Shown: piece after piece, positions 1 to 8,756 of the stretch
How the letters are laid out: the number at the start of each line of letters is the position of its first letter
Numbering within the stretch: the first letter of the stretch is position 1
Source of the DNA: Mycolicibacterium vinylchloridicum
Lineage (GTDB): Bacteria; Actinomycetota; Actinomycetes; Mycobacteriales; Mycobacteriaceae
Direction: 5' to 3'
DNA: 64,000 nucleotides
Assembly: GCF_013404075.1 (NCBI RefSeq)
Contig: NZ_JACBJQ010000018.1
Coordinates: 1 to 64,000, forward strand
Notes under the pieces: model-generated
What the model was told of the DNA's origin: nothing
Databases searched by the model: none
What the model saw: only the letters and a program-made list of their open reading frames with translations
Program-made: the position numbers and the translations under genes

Positions 1-126
1 GTGGCCAACGCCCACGGCACCGTCACCGGTGCCGCCGGCGGTGTGCTCCTGCGCCCCTTCGCCCGGCTCATCTCCAAGGCCGGTGACAGCGTCACCACCT
101 ACGGCGAACCCTGGAACATGAACTGA
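1..126 (+). CDS. MspA-family porin, C-terminal fragment
   Basis: Only the last 41 residues lie in the window. They contain AHGTVTGAAGG, LLRPFARLI and the terminal TTYGEPWNMN, which matches the remembered C-terminus of M. smegmatis MspA almost residue for residue. MspA is an octameric beta-barrel porin of the mycobacterial outer membrane that admits small hydrophilic nutrients. The family is typical of fast growers and absent from M. tuberculosis. The gene runs in from the left edge, and a strong hairpin lies just after its stop. MspA-family membership is secure; which Msp paralogue it is cannot be told from this fragment. Confidence 0.93.
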   Translation: MANAHGTVTGAAGGVLLRPFARLISKAGDSVTTYGEPWNMN

Positions 127-149
127 CGACGAGCGTCTGACCCCGCTTT

Positions 150-186
150 GGTGGAGCGGTTGGGCTAGCTGCCCAGCCGCTCCACC
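150..186. terminator. Bidirectional hairpin between mspA and dapC
   Basis: Ten-base arms GGTGGAGCGG (150-159) and CCGCTCCACC (177-186) pair perfectly, with a second inner stem GGGC/GCCC around TAGCT. The structure lies 23 bases after the porin stop and also takes in the last codons and stop of dapC on the other strand. It can therefore serve both converging transcripts. There is no U-tract, which is usual for mycobacterial terminators. Confidence 0.7.
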
Positions 187-1268
187 GCGGCGGCGATTCG
201 CTCGTCGGTCGCGGTCAGAGCCACCCGAACGTGCTGCGCACCCCGGGCTCCGTAGAACTCCCCGGGAGCGACGAGAATGCCACGCTCGGCCAGCCAGGAC
301 AGGGTCGTCCGGCACGGCTCACCGCGAGTAGCCCACAAATACAGCCCCGCCTCGGAATCGTCGACGGTGAAACCCGCTGACCTCATCGCGGCGAGCAGAA
401 CATTGCGGCGGCGTGCATAGCGCTGCCGCTGCTCGAGTTCATGGGCATCGTCGTCGAGCGCGGCCACCATCGCCGCCTGCACCGGCGTCGGCACCATCAT
501 CCCGGCGTGTTTACGCACCGCCAGCAACTCGGCGACCACTTCGGCGTCACCAGCGACGAACCCGGCGCGGTACCCCGCCAGCGACGACGTCTTCGACAAC
601 GAGTGCACCGCCAGCAGACCGGTGTGGTCGCCACCGCTGACCGACGGATGCAACACCGAAGTCGCCTCGGCCTCCCAGGCCAAGCCCAGGTAACACTCAT
701 CGGAGACCACCAGCGTGCCGCGTCCGCGGGCCCATTCGACGACCTTGCGCAGGTGGTCGCGGCCCAGCACCTTGCCCGTGGGGTTGCTCGGCGAGTTGAT
801 GAACATCACCGCGGGCGACTCGGGACCCAGCTGGGTCACCGAATCGGCCGGGATCACCCTGGCGCCGGCCAGCCGCGCACCCACCTCATAGGTCGGATAC
901 GCCAGCTCTGGCACCACAACCACGTCGTCGGCTCCCACCCCGAGCAGGGTCGGCAGCCACGCGATCAGCTCCTTGGTGCCGATGACCGGCAACACCGCGT
1001 GCTCGGCCAGGTCGGTGACGCCATAACGGCGGTGCAGCGCGGCCACCGCCGCTGCGCGCAGCGCGGGCGTGCCGGCTGTCGTCGGATAGCCCGGCGCACT
1101 GCTGGCCGCGGCGAGGGCCTCCCGGATCACCGGAGCCACCTCGTCCACCGGGGTGCCGACCGAGAGGTCGACGATGCCGCCGGGGTGCGCCCGCGCGGTC
1201 GCGGTCACCTCAGCGAGGGTGTCCCACGGAAAGACGGGCAGCACCGCCGAGACGGGGTGCCGCCGCAC
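165..1268 (-). CDS. dapC: Succinyldiaminopimelate aminotransferase DapC
   Basis: This 367-residue class I/II PLP-dependent aminotransferase is the actinobacterial DapC type. It converts N-succinyl-2-amino-6-ketopimelate to succinyl-LL-diaminopimelate in lysine and peptidoglycan DAP synthesis. Visible features are the N-terminal LPVFPWDTL, the substrate-loop SPSNPTGK, and the PLP-lysine motif HSLSKTSSLAGYR. The start is GTG at 1268, 20 bases after the ferredoxin stop, so the two genes form an operon. The same fdxC-dapC order exists in M. tuberculosis (Rv1177-Rv1178). The C-terminal codons are built into the hairpin at 150-186. Confidence 0.93.
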   Translation of the reverse strand: MRRHPVSAVLPVFPWDTLAEVTATARAHPGGIVDLSVGTPVDEVAPVIREALAAASSAPGYPTTAGTPALRAAAVAALHRRYGVTDLAEHAVLPVIGTKELIAWLPTLLGVGADDVVVVPELAYPTYEVGARLAGARVIPADSVTQLGPESPAVMFINSPSNPTGKVLGRDHLRKVVEWARGRGTLVVSDECYLGLAWEAEATSVLHPSVSGGDHTGLLAVHSLSKTSSLAGYRAGFVAGDAEVVAELLAVRKHAGMMVPTPVQAAMVAALDDDAHELEQRQRYARRRNVLLAAMRSAGFTVDDSEAGLYLWATRGEPCRTTLSWLAERGILVAPGEFYGARGAQHVRVALTATDERIAAAVERLGS

Positions 1269-1288
1269 ACGCAGCGGGATGTGAGGCG

Positions 1289-1612
1289 TCAGTCCTCTTC
1301 CTTGGGCGGCAGATCCTTGACCGACTGCGGATCGTTATCGGTCTGCCCGACCTTCGAGGCGCCGCCCGGCGAACCGAGCTCGGCGAAGAAGTCGGCGTTG
1401 ATCTGGGTGTAGCCCGACCACTGATCGGGGACGTCGTCCTCGTAGTAGATCGCCTCGACCGGGCAGACCGGCTCACACGCACCGCAGTCGACGCATTCGT
1501 CGGGGTGGATGAACAACATGCGAGCGCCCTCGTAGATGCAGTCGACCGGGCATTCCTCAATACATGCCTTGTCCTTGATGTCGACGCAGGGTTCGGCGAT
1601 CACGTACGTCAC
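1289..1612 (-). CDS. fdxC: 7Fe ferredoxin FdxC
   Basis: This 107-residue soluble ferredoxin carries two cysteine clusters. The N-terminal CVDIKDKACIEECPVDC binds a 3Fe-4S centre together with one cysteine from the second half, and CVDCGACEPVCPVEA binds a 4Fe-4S centre. This is the 7Fe type of actinobacteria, a low-potential carrier for redox enzymes such as P450s. The C-terminal tail is acidic (PPKEED). The ATG at 1612 has a good ribosome site, GAGGAG, on the minus strand. The gene is first in an operon with dapC. Confidence 0.95.
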   Translation of the reverse strand: MTYVIAEPCVDIKDKACIEECPVDCIYEGARMLFIHPDECVDCGACEPVCPVEAIYYEDDVPDQWSGYTQINADFFAELGSPGGASKVGQTDNDPQSVKDLPPKEED

Positions 1613-1838
1613 TGAGGTTCTCCTCGGTCTGTCGTCTCTGTGTGGCTGTTCTTCGGTGTGGCTGTGTGTCTAGCGCGGGCGCTGGGAACGCCTAGTATCC
1701 GATGCCGGTAACCGGGTAGGCGAGTCAGTGTGCCCTAACTTTTCGGTCCCCGGTACCACTCCACTCAGGTGTTCCGCGCGGTTACTGATACTAGACGAAA
1801 CGTATATTAACCAGCTACAGCAGCAGATCGCGTGCTGA
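1613..1838 (-). promoter_or_regulatory. fdxC upstream region
   Basis: This noncoding stretch is less GC-rich than its surroundings and should hold the fdxC-dapC promoter. Reading the minus strand, GGATACTAGGC near 1690-1700 could supply a TAnnnT-like -10. I cannot fix a -35 or a regulator from sequence alone. Confidence 0.35.
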
Positions 1839-1991
1839 CACCGTCGCTGCGTCGACAATCGCCGGGCACGTCATACCGCATACGCGGAGCATCAAGTCGG
1901 ACCGCTTCGCTCAGCAACCCTCGACCACGGCTGGCAAGAGGTCGCCGACGTCGCACTGACCTGGCTGAAGGCGCAGAACCTGACGAGCTGA
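1839..1991 (+). pseudogene. Possible gene remnant tail-to-tail with fbiC
   Basis: A frame with no stop runs for 50 codons and ends TGA at 1989-1991, two bases from the fbiC stop. Its last part reads like real protein (DHGWQEVADVALTWLKAQ), but an in-frame stop at 1836 and no credible start precede it. It may be the 3' remnant of a deleted gene; in M. tuberculosis three genes lie between fbiC and fdxC. The family is not recognised, and chance coding is possible. Confidence 0.25.
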
Positions 1992-1992
1992 A

Positions 1993-4572
1993 TCAGGCCG
2001 CGCGGTCGGTGTAGGTGGTGGTGCGCTGACGGGCCGGGCGACCGATGCCCTCGGCGATGGCGACCAGCTCCTCCACCGACTTCGCCGACCCGTTCTCCGA
2101 ACCTGCCATCCGCGAGATGGTCTCCTCCATCAGCGTGCCGCCGAGATCGTTGGCGCCACCGGTCAGCATCACCTGGGTGCGCTCCACACCAAGCTTGACC
2201 CAGCTGGTCTGGATGTTGGAGATCCTGCCGTGCAACATGATTCGCGCCAACGCGTGAACCGCACGGTTGTCGCGGTGCGTCGGGCCCGGCCGCGCGCCGC
2301 CGGCCAGATACAGCGGCGAGCTCTGATGCACGAACGGCAGCGGAACGAATTCGGTGAAGCCGCCGGTGCGGTCCTGGATGTCGCGCAACACATTCAGGTG
2401 GCCCACCCAGTGCCGCGGGGTGTCCACATGCCCGTACATCATCGTCGAGCTCGACCGCAGACCGACCTCGTGTGCGGTGGTGACCACCTCGATCCACATC
2501 GAGGTGGGCAGCTTGCCCTTGGTGAGCACCCAGCGGACCTCGTCATCGAGGATCTCGGCTGCCGTACCGGGGATGGAGCCGAGACCCGCTTCCCGCAGTG
2601 CGGTCAGCCAATCGCGAATGCTCAAGCCGCTCTTGGTGACTCCGTTCGCGATCTCCATCGGAGAGAACGCGTGCACATGCATGGACGGCACCCGCGCCTT
2701 GACCGCGCGCACCAGATCGGCGTACCCGGTGACCGGCAACTCGGGATCGATACCACCTTGCATGCACACCTCGGTGGCGCCCGCGACATGCGCCTCCCAG
2801 GCGCGGTCGGCGACCTCCTGCGTCGACAGCGAGTAGGCGTCGGCGTCACCCTTGCGTTGCGCGAACGCACAGAACCGGCACCCGGTGTAGCAGATGTTGG
2901 TGAAGTTGATGTTGCGGTTCACGACGAACGTCACGTCGTCACCCACAACATCCTTGCGCAGCGAATCTGCCAGTGCGGCAACAGCATCCATCGCAGGACC
3001 GTCAGCGGTGGCCAGAGCCAGGTACTCGTCGTCCGAGCATCCGGCCGGATCGCGCTCAGCGGAGCGCAACGCGGCCAGCACATCGGTGTCGAGCCGTTCC
3101 GGCGCGCGGGCGGCGAGCTCATGCACCTTCTCGCGGATCGACTCCCAATCGCCGAACGCGCTGCCCAAATCGCTGCGGGTCTCTGTCAGCCGGCCCTCGC
3201 TGTCGATCGCGGTATGCAGATCCGTGCGGCCCAGCGACTCGGTGGCCTCGTCGGGCTCCTGCCACGGGCGGCCCACCGGATTGACGTCGAGCGCGAAACC
3301 GGTATCCGGGTCGGCCAGTGCCTCGACATGGCCCTGCACCCGGGGATCGATCCACGCCGCGCCGGCCTGCACATACTGCGGCTGCGCCGTCAGTCGCTGC
3401 ACCAGGTCGTAGCCGGCCTCGGCGGTGATCGCGGCGAGATCATCGAGCGCCGGCCAGGGCCGTTCGGGATTGACATGGTCGGGTGTCAGCGGCGACACCC
3501 CGCCCCAGTCATCGACGCCCGCTCCGATCAGGGCCAGGCACTCCTGGCGGGACACCAGGTTCGGCGGGGCCTGAATGCGCACCTTGGGCCCCATCACCAG
3601 GCGGGTCACCGCCAGGGTGGCCAGGAAGTCGTCGATGCCGGCGTCGGGCACCGCGGCCATCGCGGTGTGGTCCTTGGCCCGGAAGTTCTGCACGATCACT
3701 TCCTGGACGTGGCCGAATTCCTTGTGCGAGCGCCGGATTGCGTGAATGGTCTCGGCGCGCTCGGTCAGCGTCTCCCCGATACCGACCAGCAGACCGGTGG
3801 TGAACGGGATCGACAGCCGGCCGGCGTCATCCAACGTGCGCAACCGCACCACGGGATCCTTGTCGGGACTGCCATAGTGAGCGGCACCGCGGGTCTCATA
3901 TAGCCGGCGTGACGTCGTCTCGAGCATCATGCCCATCGACGGCGCCACCGGCTTCAACCGCGACAGCTCCGACCAGCTCATCACGCCGGGGTTCAGATGC
4001 GGCAGCAGCCCGGTCTCCTCGAGCACGCGGATCGCCATCGCCCGCACATAGTCCAGGGTGGAGTCGTAGCCCCGTTCGTCGAGCCACTGCTTGGCCTCGG
4101 GCCAGCGCGCCTCCGGACGGTCACCGAGGGTGAACAAGGCTTCCTTGCAACCCAATTCGGCACCGCGCCGCGCAACGTCGAGGATCTCGTCGGGCTCCAT
4201 GTACATGCCGCGGCCCTGCGCGCGCAGCTTGCCGGGCACCGTGACGAACGTGCAGTAGTGGCAGGTGTCCCGGCACAGGTGGGTCACCGGGATGAACACC
4301 TTGCGCGAGTAGCTGATCGGAAGCCTGCCCGTCGCGCCGCGGCGGGCTGCCGATTCCAGACCGGCGTCGCGCACCCGGGCCGCACTGGTACACAGTTCGG
4401 CGAGGTCTTCGCCGCGCGCGGTCATCGCGATCGCGGCTTCGTCCACATTGAGCGCGACCCCGTCGCGCGCACGACGCAGGACGCGTCTCATCGCGGCAGG
4501 CGAGGGAGCTTCAGACCGCGCCGGAATCACCGGCATGGGCAGCGGACTGCTGGGCTGCGAGTTCAGGGCCAC
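1993..4572 (-). CDS. fbiC: FO synthase FbiC (CofG-CofH fusion)
   Basis: This 859-residue double radical-SAM enzyme condenses tyrosine with the flavin precursor 5-amino-6-ribitylaminouracil to make FO, the chromophore of coenzyme F420. The CofG half has CX3CX2C at C100, C104 and C107 (CRDTCHYC). The CofH half has the second cluster at C561, C565 and C568 (CYTGCRFC). An open frame extends upstream to 4665, but GTG at 4572 gives a length and N-terminus like the 856-residue M. tuberculosis protein. An F420-type flavoprotein (Rv1155 class) is encoded at 37950-38393. Confidence 0.95.
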   Translation of the reverse strand: MALNSQPSSPLPMPVIPARSEAPSPAAMRRVLRRARDGVALNVDEAAIAMTARGEDLAELCTSAARVRDAGLESAARRGATGRLPISYSRKVFIPVTHLCRDTCHYCTFVTVPGKLRAQGRGMYMEPDEILDVARRGAELGCKEALFTLGDRPEARWPEAKQWLDERGYDSTLDYVRAMAIRVLEETGLLPHLNPGVMSWSELSRLKPVAPSMGMMLETTSRRLYETRGAAHYGSPDKDPVVRLRTLDDAGRLSIPFTTGLLVGIGETLTERAETIHAIRRSHKEFGHVQEVIVQNFRAKDHTAMAAVPDAGIDDFLATLAVTRLVMGPKVRIQAPPNLVSRQECLALIGAGVDDWGGVSPLTPDHVNPERPWPALDDLAAITAEAGYDLVQRLTAQPQYVQAGAAWIDPRVQGHVEALADPDTGFALDVNPVGRPWQEPDEATESLGRTDLHTAIDSEGRLTETRSDLGSAFGDWESIREKVHELAARAPERLDTDVLAALRSAERDPAGCSDDEYLALATADGPAMDAVAALADSLRKDVVGDDVTFVVNRNINFTNICYTGCRFCAFAQRKGDADAYSLSTQEVADRAWEAHVAGATEVCMQGGIDPELPVTGYADLVRAVKARVPSMHVHAFSPMEIANGVTKSGLSIRDWLTALREAGLGSIPGTAAEILDDEVRWVLTKGKLPTSMWIEVVTTAHEVGLRSSSTMMYGHVDTPRHWVGHLNVLRDIQDRTGGFTEFVPLPFVHQSSPLYLAGGARPGPTHRDNRAVHALARIMLHGRISNIQTSWVKLGVERTQVMLTGGANDLGGTLMEETISRMAGSENGSAKSVEELVAIAEGIGRPARQRTTTYTDRAA

Positions 4573-4791
4573 TCCCCGGTAACCGTCGACAGCTGGGAAA
4601 TCATCCGCGCGTCTCACAATCTGAAACTCGGGTGACGGACATGGTCCACACAGTAGTACCCGCATTAAGCGGCGTGGTCGCGTGTCTCAGCGGGTCACAA
4701 ACGTGCAAACACGGCAAAGAAATTTGTAACACTGCACTGCCCGCAACGTAAGTTGTCATTGTTAGCTGCAATCCGAGTTGGGGGTTTAGCC
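4573..4791. promoter_or_regulatory. Divergent promoter region of fbiC and an exported protein
   Basis: This 219-base gap separates fbiC from the exported protein that begins at 4792. It contains a loose direct repeat CAAACGTGCAAACACG and an A/T-rich patch near 4720-4760. TCTCAGCG near 4684 is a lone half of the paired motif found before the two related genes at 10328 and 11459. No defined operator can be assigned. Confidence 0.35.
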
Positions 4792-5715
4792 ATGACCGTG
4801 TCCATCCGTTCCTCTCTGATGGCAGGTGCGGCGGCGATGGTCGTCGGAACCATGGCGATCGCACCGGTGCAGCCATCGGCCCCAGCCTCGATCACGGCGG
4901 ATTCCGTGCGCCTCTCCGCCGCGACGGCGCCGCTGGTCAATCAGGTCAATACCGCCGCTGCCGCGCTCGGTGCGGCCGACCCGGTCGCACCGGCTCAGCA
5001 ACCCCAGGCCCAGAAGTCGGCGACAGCGAACAACACCGCGTCGAACATCATCGACCAGGTCTACGGCGTTGCCAGGTATTGGGCGAACTACATGTCGCTG
5101 GAACTTGGCCCCTGGCTCCTCGGATGGGTTCCGTTCGGCTATCTCATCAACGATCAGATCTACATCTGGTACCCGAATTTCACGCTCCCGGTGGTCGACA
5201 GCTTCGTCTACGACTTCCTCGATCCGGTGGTCAACGACTTCTGGAACCCGACCGTGTGGCGTGACGGCCTGACCGCCGTTTTGAACACCGCCCGGGTCGG
5301 GCTCAGCGTCGTGACCCAGCAGGAGATCGCCTACTTCTGGAGTCTGGCCTGGTTCCCGATCCCGCTGCCGCCGCTGCCGCCGCTGCCGTTCGCCGCAACG
5401 AAGGCGCCCGCCGGTGCGGCGAGTTCGGCCGCGGCCATGGAGAAGACCGCGACGACCAAGACCTCCGGAACGGGTCACTCCGCCCGGCCGCAGGCCGCCA
5501 AGCAATCTCAAGACACGACGGACACGGTCGATACACCCGATGAGCCGGTCGTCGCCGCGGCTGCCGGCACGCCGAGCGCCTCGAAGACCGTCAAGGCCGA
5601 CAGCAGCAAGCCGTCGTCCGGCAAGAGCACCAAGGCCGGCAGCGACACCGGCAAGAAGTCGACGGGCGGCTCGGCACGCAGCCACGGCCCGAAGGCGGAC
5701 AAGGGCGGCGACTAG
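4792..5715 (+). CDS. Exported protein with low-complexity tail (family member A)
   Basis: The function is unknown. The 307-residue product has a hydrophobic N-terminal export segment (MAGAAAMVVGTMAIAPV). A central domain rich in Trp/Tyr/Pro includes WVPFGYLINDQIYIWYPNF. The last roughly 90 residues are a Ser/Thr/Lys/Ala/Gly tail. The ATG at 4792 follows GTTGGGGG; an upstream TTG is less likely. Architecture and position resemble the proteins at 10328 and 11459. It occupies the slot of a PE gene next to fbiC in M. tuberculosis. Its stop shares a CTAG with the converging gene. Confidence 0.75.
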   Translation: MTVSIRSSLMAGAAAMVVGTMAIAPVQPSAPASITADSVRLSAATAPLVNQVNTAAAALGAADPVAPAQQPQAQKSATANNTASNIIDQVYGVARYWANYMSLELGPWLLGWVPFGYLINDQIYIWYPNFTLPVVDSFVYDFLDPVVNDFWNPTVWRDGLTAVLNTARVGLSVVTQQEIAYFWSLAWFPIPLPPLPPLPFAATKAPAGAASSAAAMEKTATTKTSGTGHSARPQAAKQSQDTTDTVDTPDEPVVAAAAGTPSASKTVKADSSKPSSGKSTKAGSDTGKKSTGGSARSHGPKADKGGD

Positions 5716-6128
5716 CTGGATCGGTTGCGCCGCCACAGGAACCATGCCGGCGGCCCGGCACCCAGCGCCAGGAACGCCAGCACCGAATAGGCCATCACGC
5801 CGGGGCCGCCGAAGACGATGTCACCGCCTGGGCCGCCGAGCGTCAACGCGGCGACGGTGATCAACCACGTCAGCAACGGCAGTGCCGCCAGGCGCGCGGA
5901 AACCGCCCAGTGGGCGGCTGCCCACACCAGGGCGAGATTCACCAGACCGCTGACGAGGGCGCTGATCGGGAACGGCACCGCGCCGAGGTAGAACGGGAGA
6001 AGCAGCGCTCCGGCCACTGCCGATAGGACACCGTCGACGGCCAACAGCGCCAGCACCACCGCGCGGAGTGCCGGATCGGTCGTGCCCGGGTCTTCGGTGA
6101 CCTCGACGGAGGCGGGCGGCTGCTTCAA
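5712..6128 (-). CDS. Four-helix membrane protein (Rv1171 type)
   Basis: This 138-residue protein has an acidic cytoplasmic start and about four hydrophobic helices: AVVLALLAVDGVLSAVAGALL, a second around ISALVSGLVNLALVWAA, a third around LPLLTWLITVAALTL, and a last at VMAYSVLAFLALG. It ends in basic WRRNRSS. It lies 6 bases downstream of mshB on the same strand, as in M. tuberculosis, so the two are probably co-transcribed. No enzymatic motif is seen. Its TAG stop overlaps the stop of the opposing gene. Confidence 0.8.
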   Translation of the reverse strand: MKQPPASVEVTEDPGTTDPALRAVVLALLAVDGVLSAVAGALLLPFYLGAVPFPISALVSGLVNLALVWAAAHWAVSARLAALPLLTWLITVAALTLGGPGGDIVFGGPGVMAYSVLAFLALGAGPPAWFLWRRNRSS

Positions 6129-6134
6129 CCCCGT

Positions 6135-7001
6135 CTACTGCCCGAGGTCGAGACCGGCCAGAAGATCGGTCTCCCAACCACGCTCATCGGTGGGACCCGC
6201 CGTGCCCTCGACGAGGACGTAGTGTTCGGCGGACAGCACCGGCAGGACGACCTTGTTGGACAGGGTGAAGGCCCGCCGGGTCGGACCGACCAGCATCTGG
6301 GTGGCGTGGGCGGCGATGGCATCGACCTTGGCGTCGACATGTTCGGGTGCCTCGATGACGGCGGTGATCTGGTCGTCGGTGAAGCCGAACACGACGTCGG
6401 CGGGGGGCCGGATCCAGTCGGCCAGCACATCGGAGTCGCTCAGTGCATTGCCGGCCTCGCGAAAAGCGGTGGCGCCGATGCCACCCCAGTAGAACTTCGG
6501 CACCTTCCACGTCGCGGCGGCGACGGCGGCGGTGGTGATGCGGTGGGTCTGGATGTGGTCGGGGTGGCCGTAGCCGCCGCCGGGGTCATAGGTGGCCACG
6601 ACGTGCGGACGCAGTTCGTCGATGATGGCGACCAAAAGGCCGACGGCTTCGTCGAAGTCGGCGTCGACGAACTTGGTGTGGCCGCGCTCGGGGGTGCCGG
6701 GCATACCCGAGTCACGCCAGTGGCCCGCGCCGCCCAGGAACCGCGGCCCGGGCAGGCCGAGCGTCTGCAGGGCGGTCGTCAATTCGTAGATCCGATAGCC
6801 GCCGAGCTGGTCGGCCGCATCGACTGCCAGTTCCAGCCACCGCTCGTCGATGATTTCGCCCTCTTCGCCGAGGGTGCAGGTGACGACGGTGACCTCGGCT
6901 CCGCGCTCGACGTAGCGGGCAATGGTGACGCCGTTGTTCATCGTCTCGTCGTCGGGGTGGGCGTGCACGAACAACAACCGCGGAGTCTCCTGCGAAGCCA
7001 C
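6135..7001 (-). CDS. mshB: Mycothiol deacetylase MshB
   Basis: MshB removes the acetyl group from GlcNAc-Ins in the second step of mycothiol synthesis, the main thiol buffer of actinobacteria. The zinc motif HAHPDDE (His15, Asp18) and the second histidine motif GGYGHPDH are intact, and GGAGHWRDSGM lines the substrate pocket. GTG at 7001 gives 288 residues, close to the 303 of M. tuberculosis, and follows an AGGGTGA ribosome-site candidate. Another GTG at 7010 is possible. The start diverges from a ClC gene only 40 bases away. Confidence 0.93.
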   Translation of the reverse strand: MASQETPRLLFVHAHPDDETMNNGVTIARYVERGAEVTVVTCTLGEEGEIIDERWLELAVDAADQLGGYRIYELTTALQTLGLPGPRFLGGAGHWRDSGMPGTPERGHTKFVDADFDEAVGLLVAIIDELRPHVVATYDPGGGYGHPDHIQTHRITTAAVAAATWKVPKFYWGGIGATAFREAGNALSDSDVLADWIRPPADVVFGFTDDQITAVIEAPEHVDAKVDAIAAHATQMLVGPTRRAFTLSNKVVLPVLSAEHYVLVEGTAGPTDERGWETDLLAGLDLGQ

Positions 7002-7041
7002 GAGGGTCACCCTACCGTTGCCGGTGGCATAGATTCGGCCC

Positions 7042-8280
7042 GTGAACCGGCGCGACCTGGAGTTCGGCTGCGCGGTTTTGGCGATCGGTCTGCTGGCCGG
7101 TCTCGCCGGGGCTGCGACGACGTTGGTGCTGCACGCCGTCGAGCACCTCACCTATCACTACAGCTTCGGAACGCTGCTCGACGGTGTCACCGGGTCGAGC
7201 CCGGTGCGACGGGCGGTCGGCCCGATGATCGGTGGCACCCTGGCCGGCCTGGGTTGGTGGCTGCTTCGCAGGCGGACGCGGGTGCCGTCGCTCACCGACG
7301 CCATCGACGCGCCCGGTCCGATGCAGCGGTTGACGTTGACCATCGACGCCGGACTTCAAGTGCTGCTCGTCGGAGCCGGCGCGTCTCTTGGCCGGGAGGG
7401 TGCGCCTCGGCAATTCGCGGCCGCCCTCGGCGATTTGGGCACGTCTCGGTGGACGCTGACTCCGCAGGACCGCCGGATTCTGCTCGGCTGCGCAGCCGGT
7501 GCGGGTCTGGCGGCGGTGTACAGCGTGCCGATGGGCGGCGCCCTGTTCGCAATCCAGATCGTGCTGCGCAGCTGGAGTCTGCGAATCGTCGGCACGGCAC
7601 TGATCACGTCGAGCATCGCGGTGGCGGTGGCCGCTCCGGTCACCCACCTCGAAGTTCCTCTGCACTGGCCCAACCCGGAACTGTCCTATCTGCTGACCGG
7701 GTTCGCCGTCCTGCTCGCCCCGGTGGCGCTCGCGGTGGGCCGGGGATTCAACCGGCTGATGGACTCCGCCAGAGCTCGTCGGGTCGGTGACTCGTGGCTG
7801 TTGATTCCGGCGGTCGCCGGCGCCGGACTGCTGATCGGCGTCCTCTCGCACTGGTGGCCCGAACTGCCGGGCAACGGCAAGAGCGTGCTGACCGTGAGCG
7901 TCGCCGACGGGCTGACCCTCGCGTCGGCCGCGGTCATCCTGCTGCTCAAGCCGATGCTGACCGCGCTGTTCCTCCGCGCCGGCGCCGTCGGCGGCATGCT
8001 CACCCCCGCGCTGGCGACCGGCGCGGCAATGGGTTCGGTGGTGGCGGTGGCGGTGAACACCTGGACGCCGTTGACGGTCAGCGTGCCCGCGGTGTCATTG
8101 GCCTGCGCCGCGGGCGTCCTGGCGATCACCCAGGGCGCGCCGACGTGGGCGGCGCTGTTCGTGTGGGAGCTGGCCCGCCCGCCGCTGTGGCTGCTGATCG
8201 TGTTCGCCGTCGCGGCGACCGCGGCCCATCTGCTCGACCGCCGACTCACGAGGCGCGCCGACCACGCGGCACTGCACTGA
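7042..8280 (+). CDS. ClC-family chloride channel
   Basis: This 412-residue membrane protein has about ten hydrophobic segments and the ClC filter motifs GASLGREGAPR and a YSVPMGG segment before ALFAI. The gating glutamate of the GREGP-type motif is retained. The position of the internal proton-pathway glutamate of E. coli ClC-ec1 (IIEEM) reads AIQIV here, so a passive channel is likelier than an H+/Cl- exchanger. There is no C-terminal CBS pair. The start is GTG at 7042. Confidence 0.85.
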   Translation: MNRRDLEFGCAVLAIGLLAGLAGAATTLVLHAVEHLTYHYSFGTLLDGVTGSSPVRRAVGPMIGGTLAGLGWWLLRRRTRVPSLTDAIDAPGPMQRLTLTIDAGLQVLLVGAGASLGREGAPRQFAAALGDLGTSRWTLTPQDRRILLGCAAGAGLAAVYSVPMGGALFAIQIVLRSWSLRIVGTALITSSIAVAVAAPVTHLEVPLHWPNPELSYLLTGFAVLLAPVALAVGRGFNRLMDSARARRVGDSWLLIPAVAGAGLLIGVLSHWWPELPGNGKSVLTVSVADGLTLASAAVILLLKPMLTALFLRAGAVGGMLTPALATGAAMGSVVAVAVNTWTPLTVSVPAVSLACAAGVLAITQGAPTWAALFVWELARPPLWLLIVFAVAATAAHLLDRRLTRRADHAALH

Positions 8281-8282
8281 CC

Positions 8283-8756
8283 TCACTTGCAGAGGTCGGC
8301 GACCTGCTTGCGGTCGAAGTCGCCCTCGGCCTGCCGGGCGGCCTGGCGTGGATCGCTGTACGGCACACCCGCCAGCGCGTTCATCCCGACATCCTGCAAA
8401 TCGCGGGCGAACGACCGGATCGCATCGGCAAGACGGACCGGGGTATTGGCGTCGAGCTGACGAAGGAGGTAGTCACCGGCACCGAGCATCGCCAGGCTCG
8501 CGTCAGGGGCCGGCAGAGCATTGCGTGCCTGCATGGTGGCCACCATCTCGAACGCGTTGCACACCCGCGCCTTCGGATCACCGGGTAGCGCAACGGCATT
8601 GGCGTCGTCCGCCGATGCGCGCACCATCGCCCACACCGATATGGCCAGTGCGATCGCCGCGATCGGAATGGCGAACGGCGCCAGCCGCTGCCAAATTGTC
8701 GGCGCGGTAAACATTGGCGCAGAACGAACTTCGACATCTTCGTCGGCATCCGACAT
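8283..8756 (-). CDS. Single-pass membrane protein, unknown function
   Basis: This 157-residue protein has an acidic cytoplasmic N-terminus (SDADEDVEV), one transmembrane helix (FAIPIAAIALAISVWAMV), and an outside domain of about 105 residues with two cysteines (RVCNAFEM and the C-terminal DLCK) that could pair. The start is ATG at 8756; an upstream TTG extends it by one codon. The layout is that of many mycobacterial anchored periplasmic proteins. No family is recognised. It converges on the ClC gene with stops 3 bases apart. Confidence 0.65.
   Translation of the reverse strand: MSDADEDVEVRSAPMFTAPTIWQRLAPFAIPIAAIALAISVWAMVRASADDANAVALPGDPKARVCNAFEMVATMQARNALPAPDASLAMLGAGDYLLRQLDANTPVRLADAIRSFARDLQDVGMNALAGVPYSDPRQAARQAEGDFDRKQVADLCK

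Noticed and set aside
2230..3903. Long open frame on the + strand opposite fbiC
   Set aside because: It is His/Arg/Gly-rich without any domain and is the mirror frame of a clear radical-SAM gene.
4684..4702. MprA-like box before the gene at 4792
   Set aside because: Only one TCTCAG half is present, about 100 bases upstream, with no second half at the right spacing.
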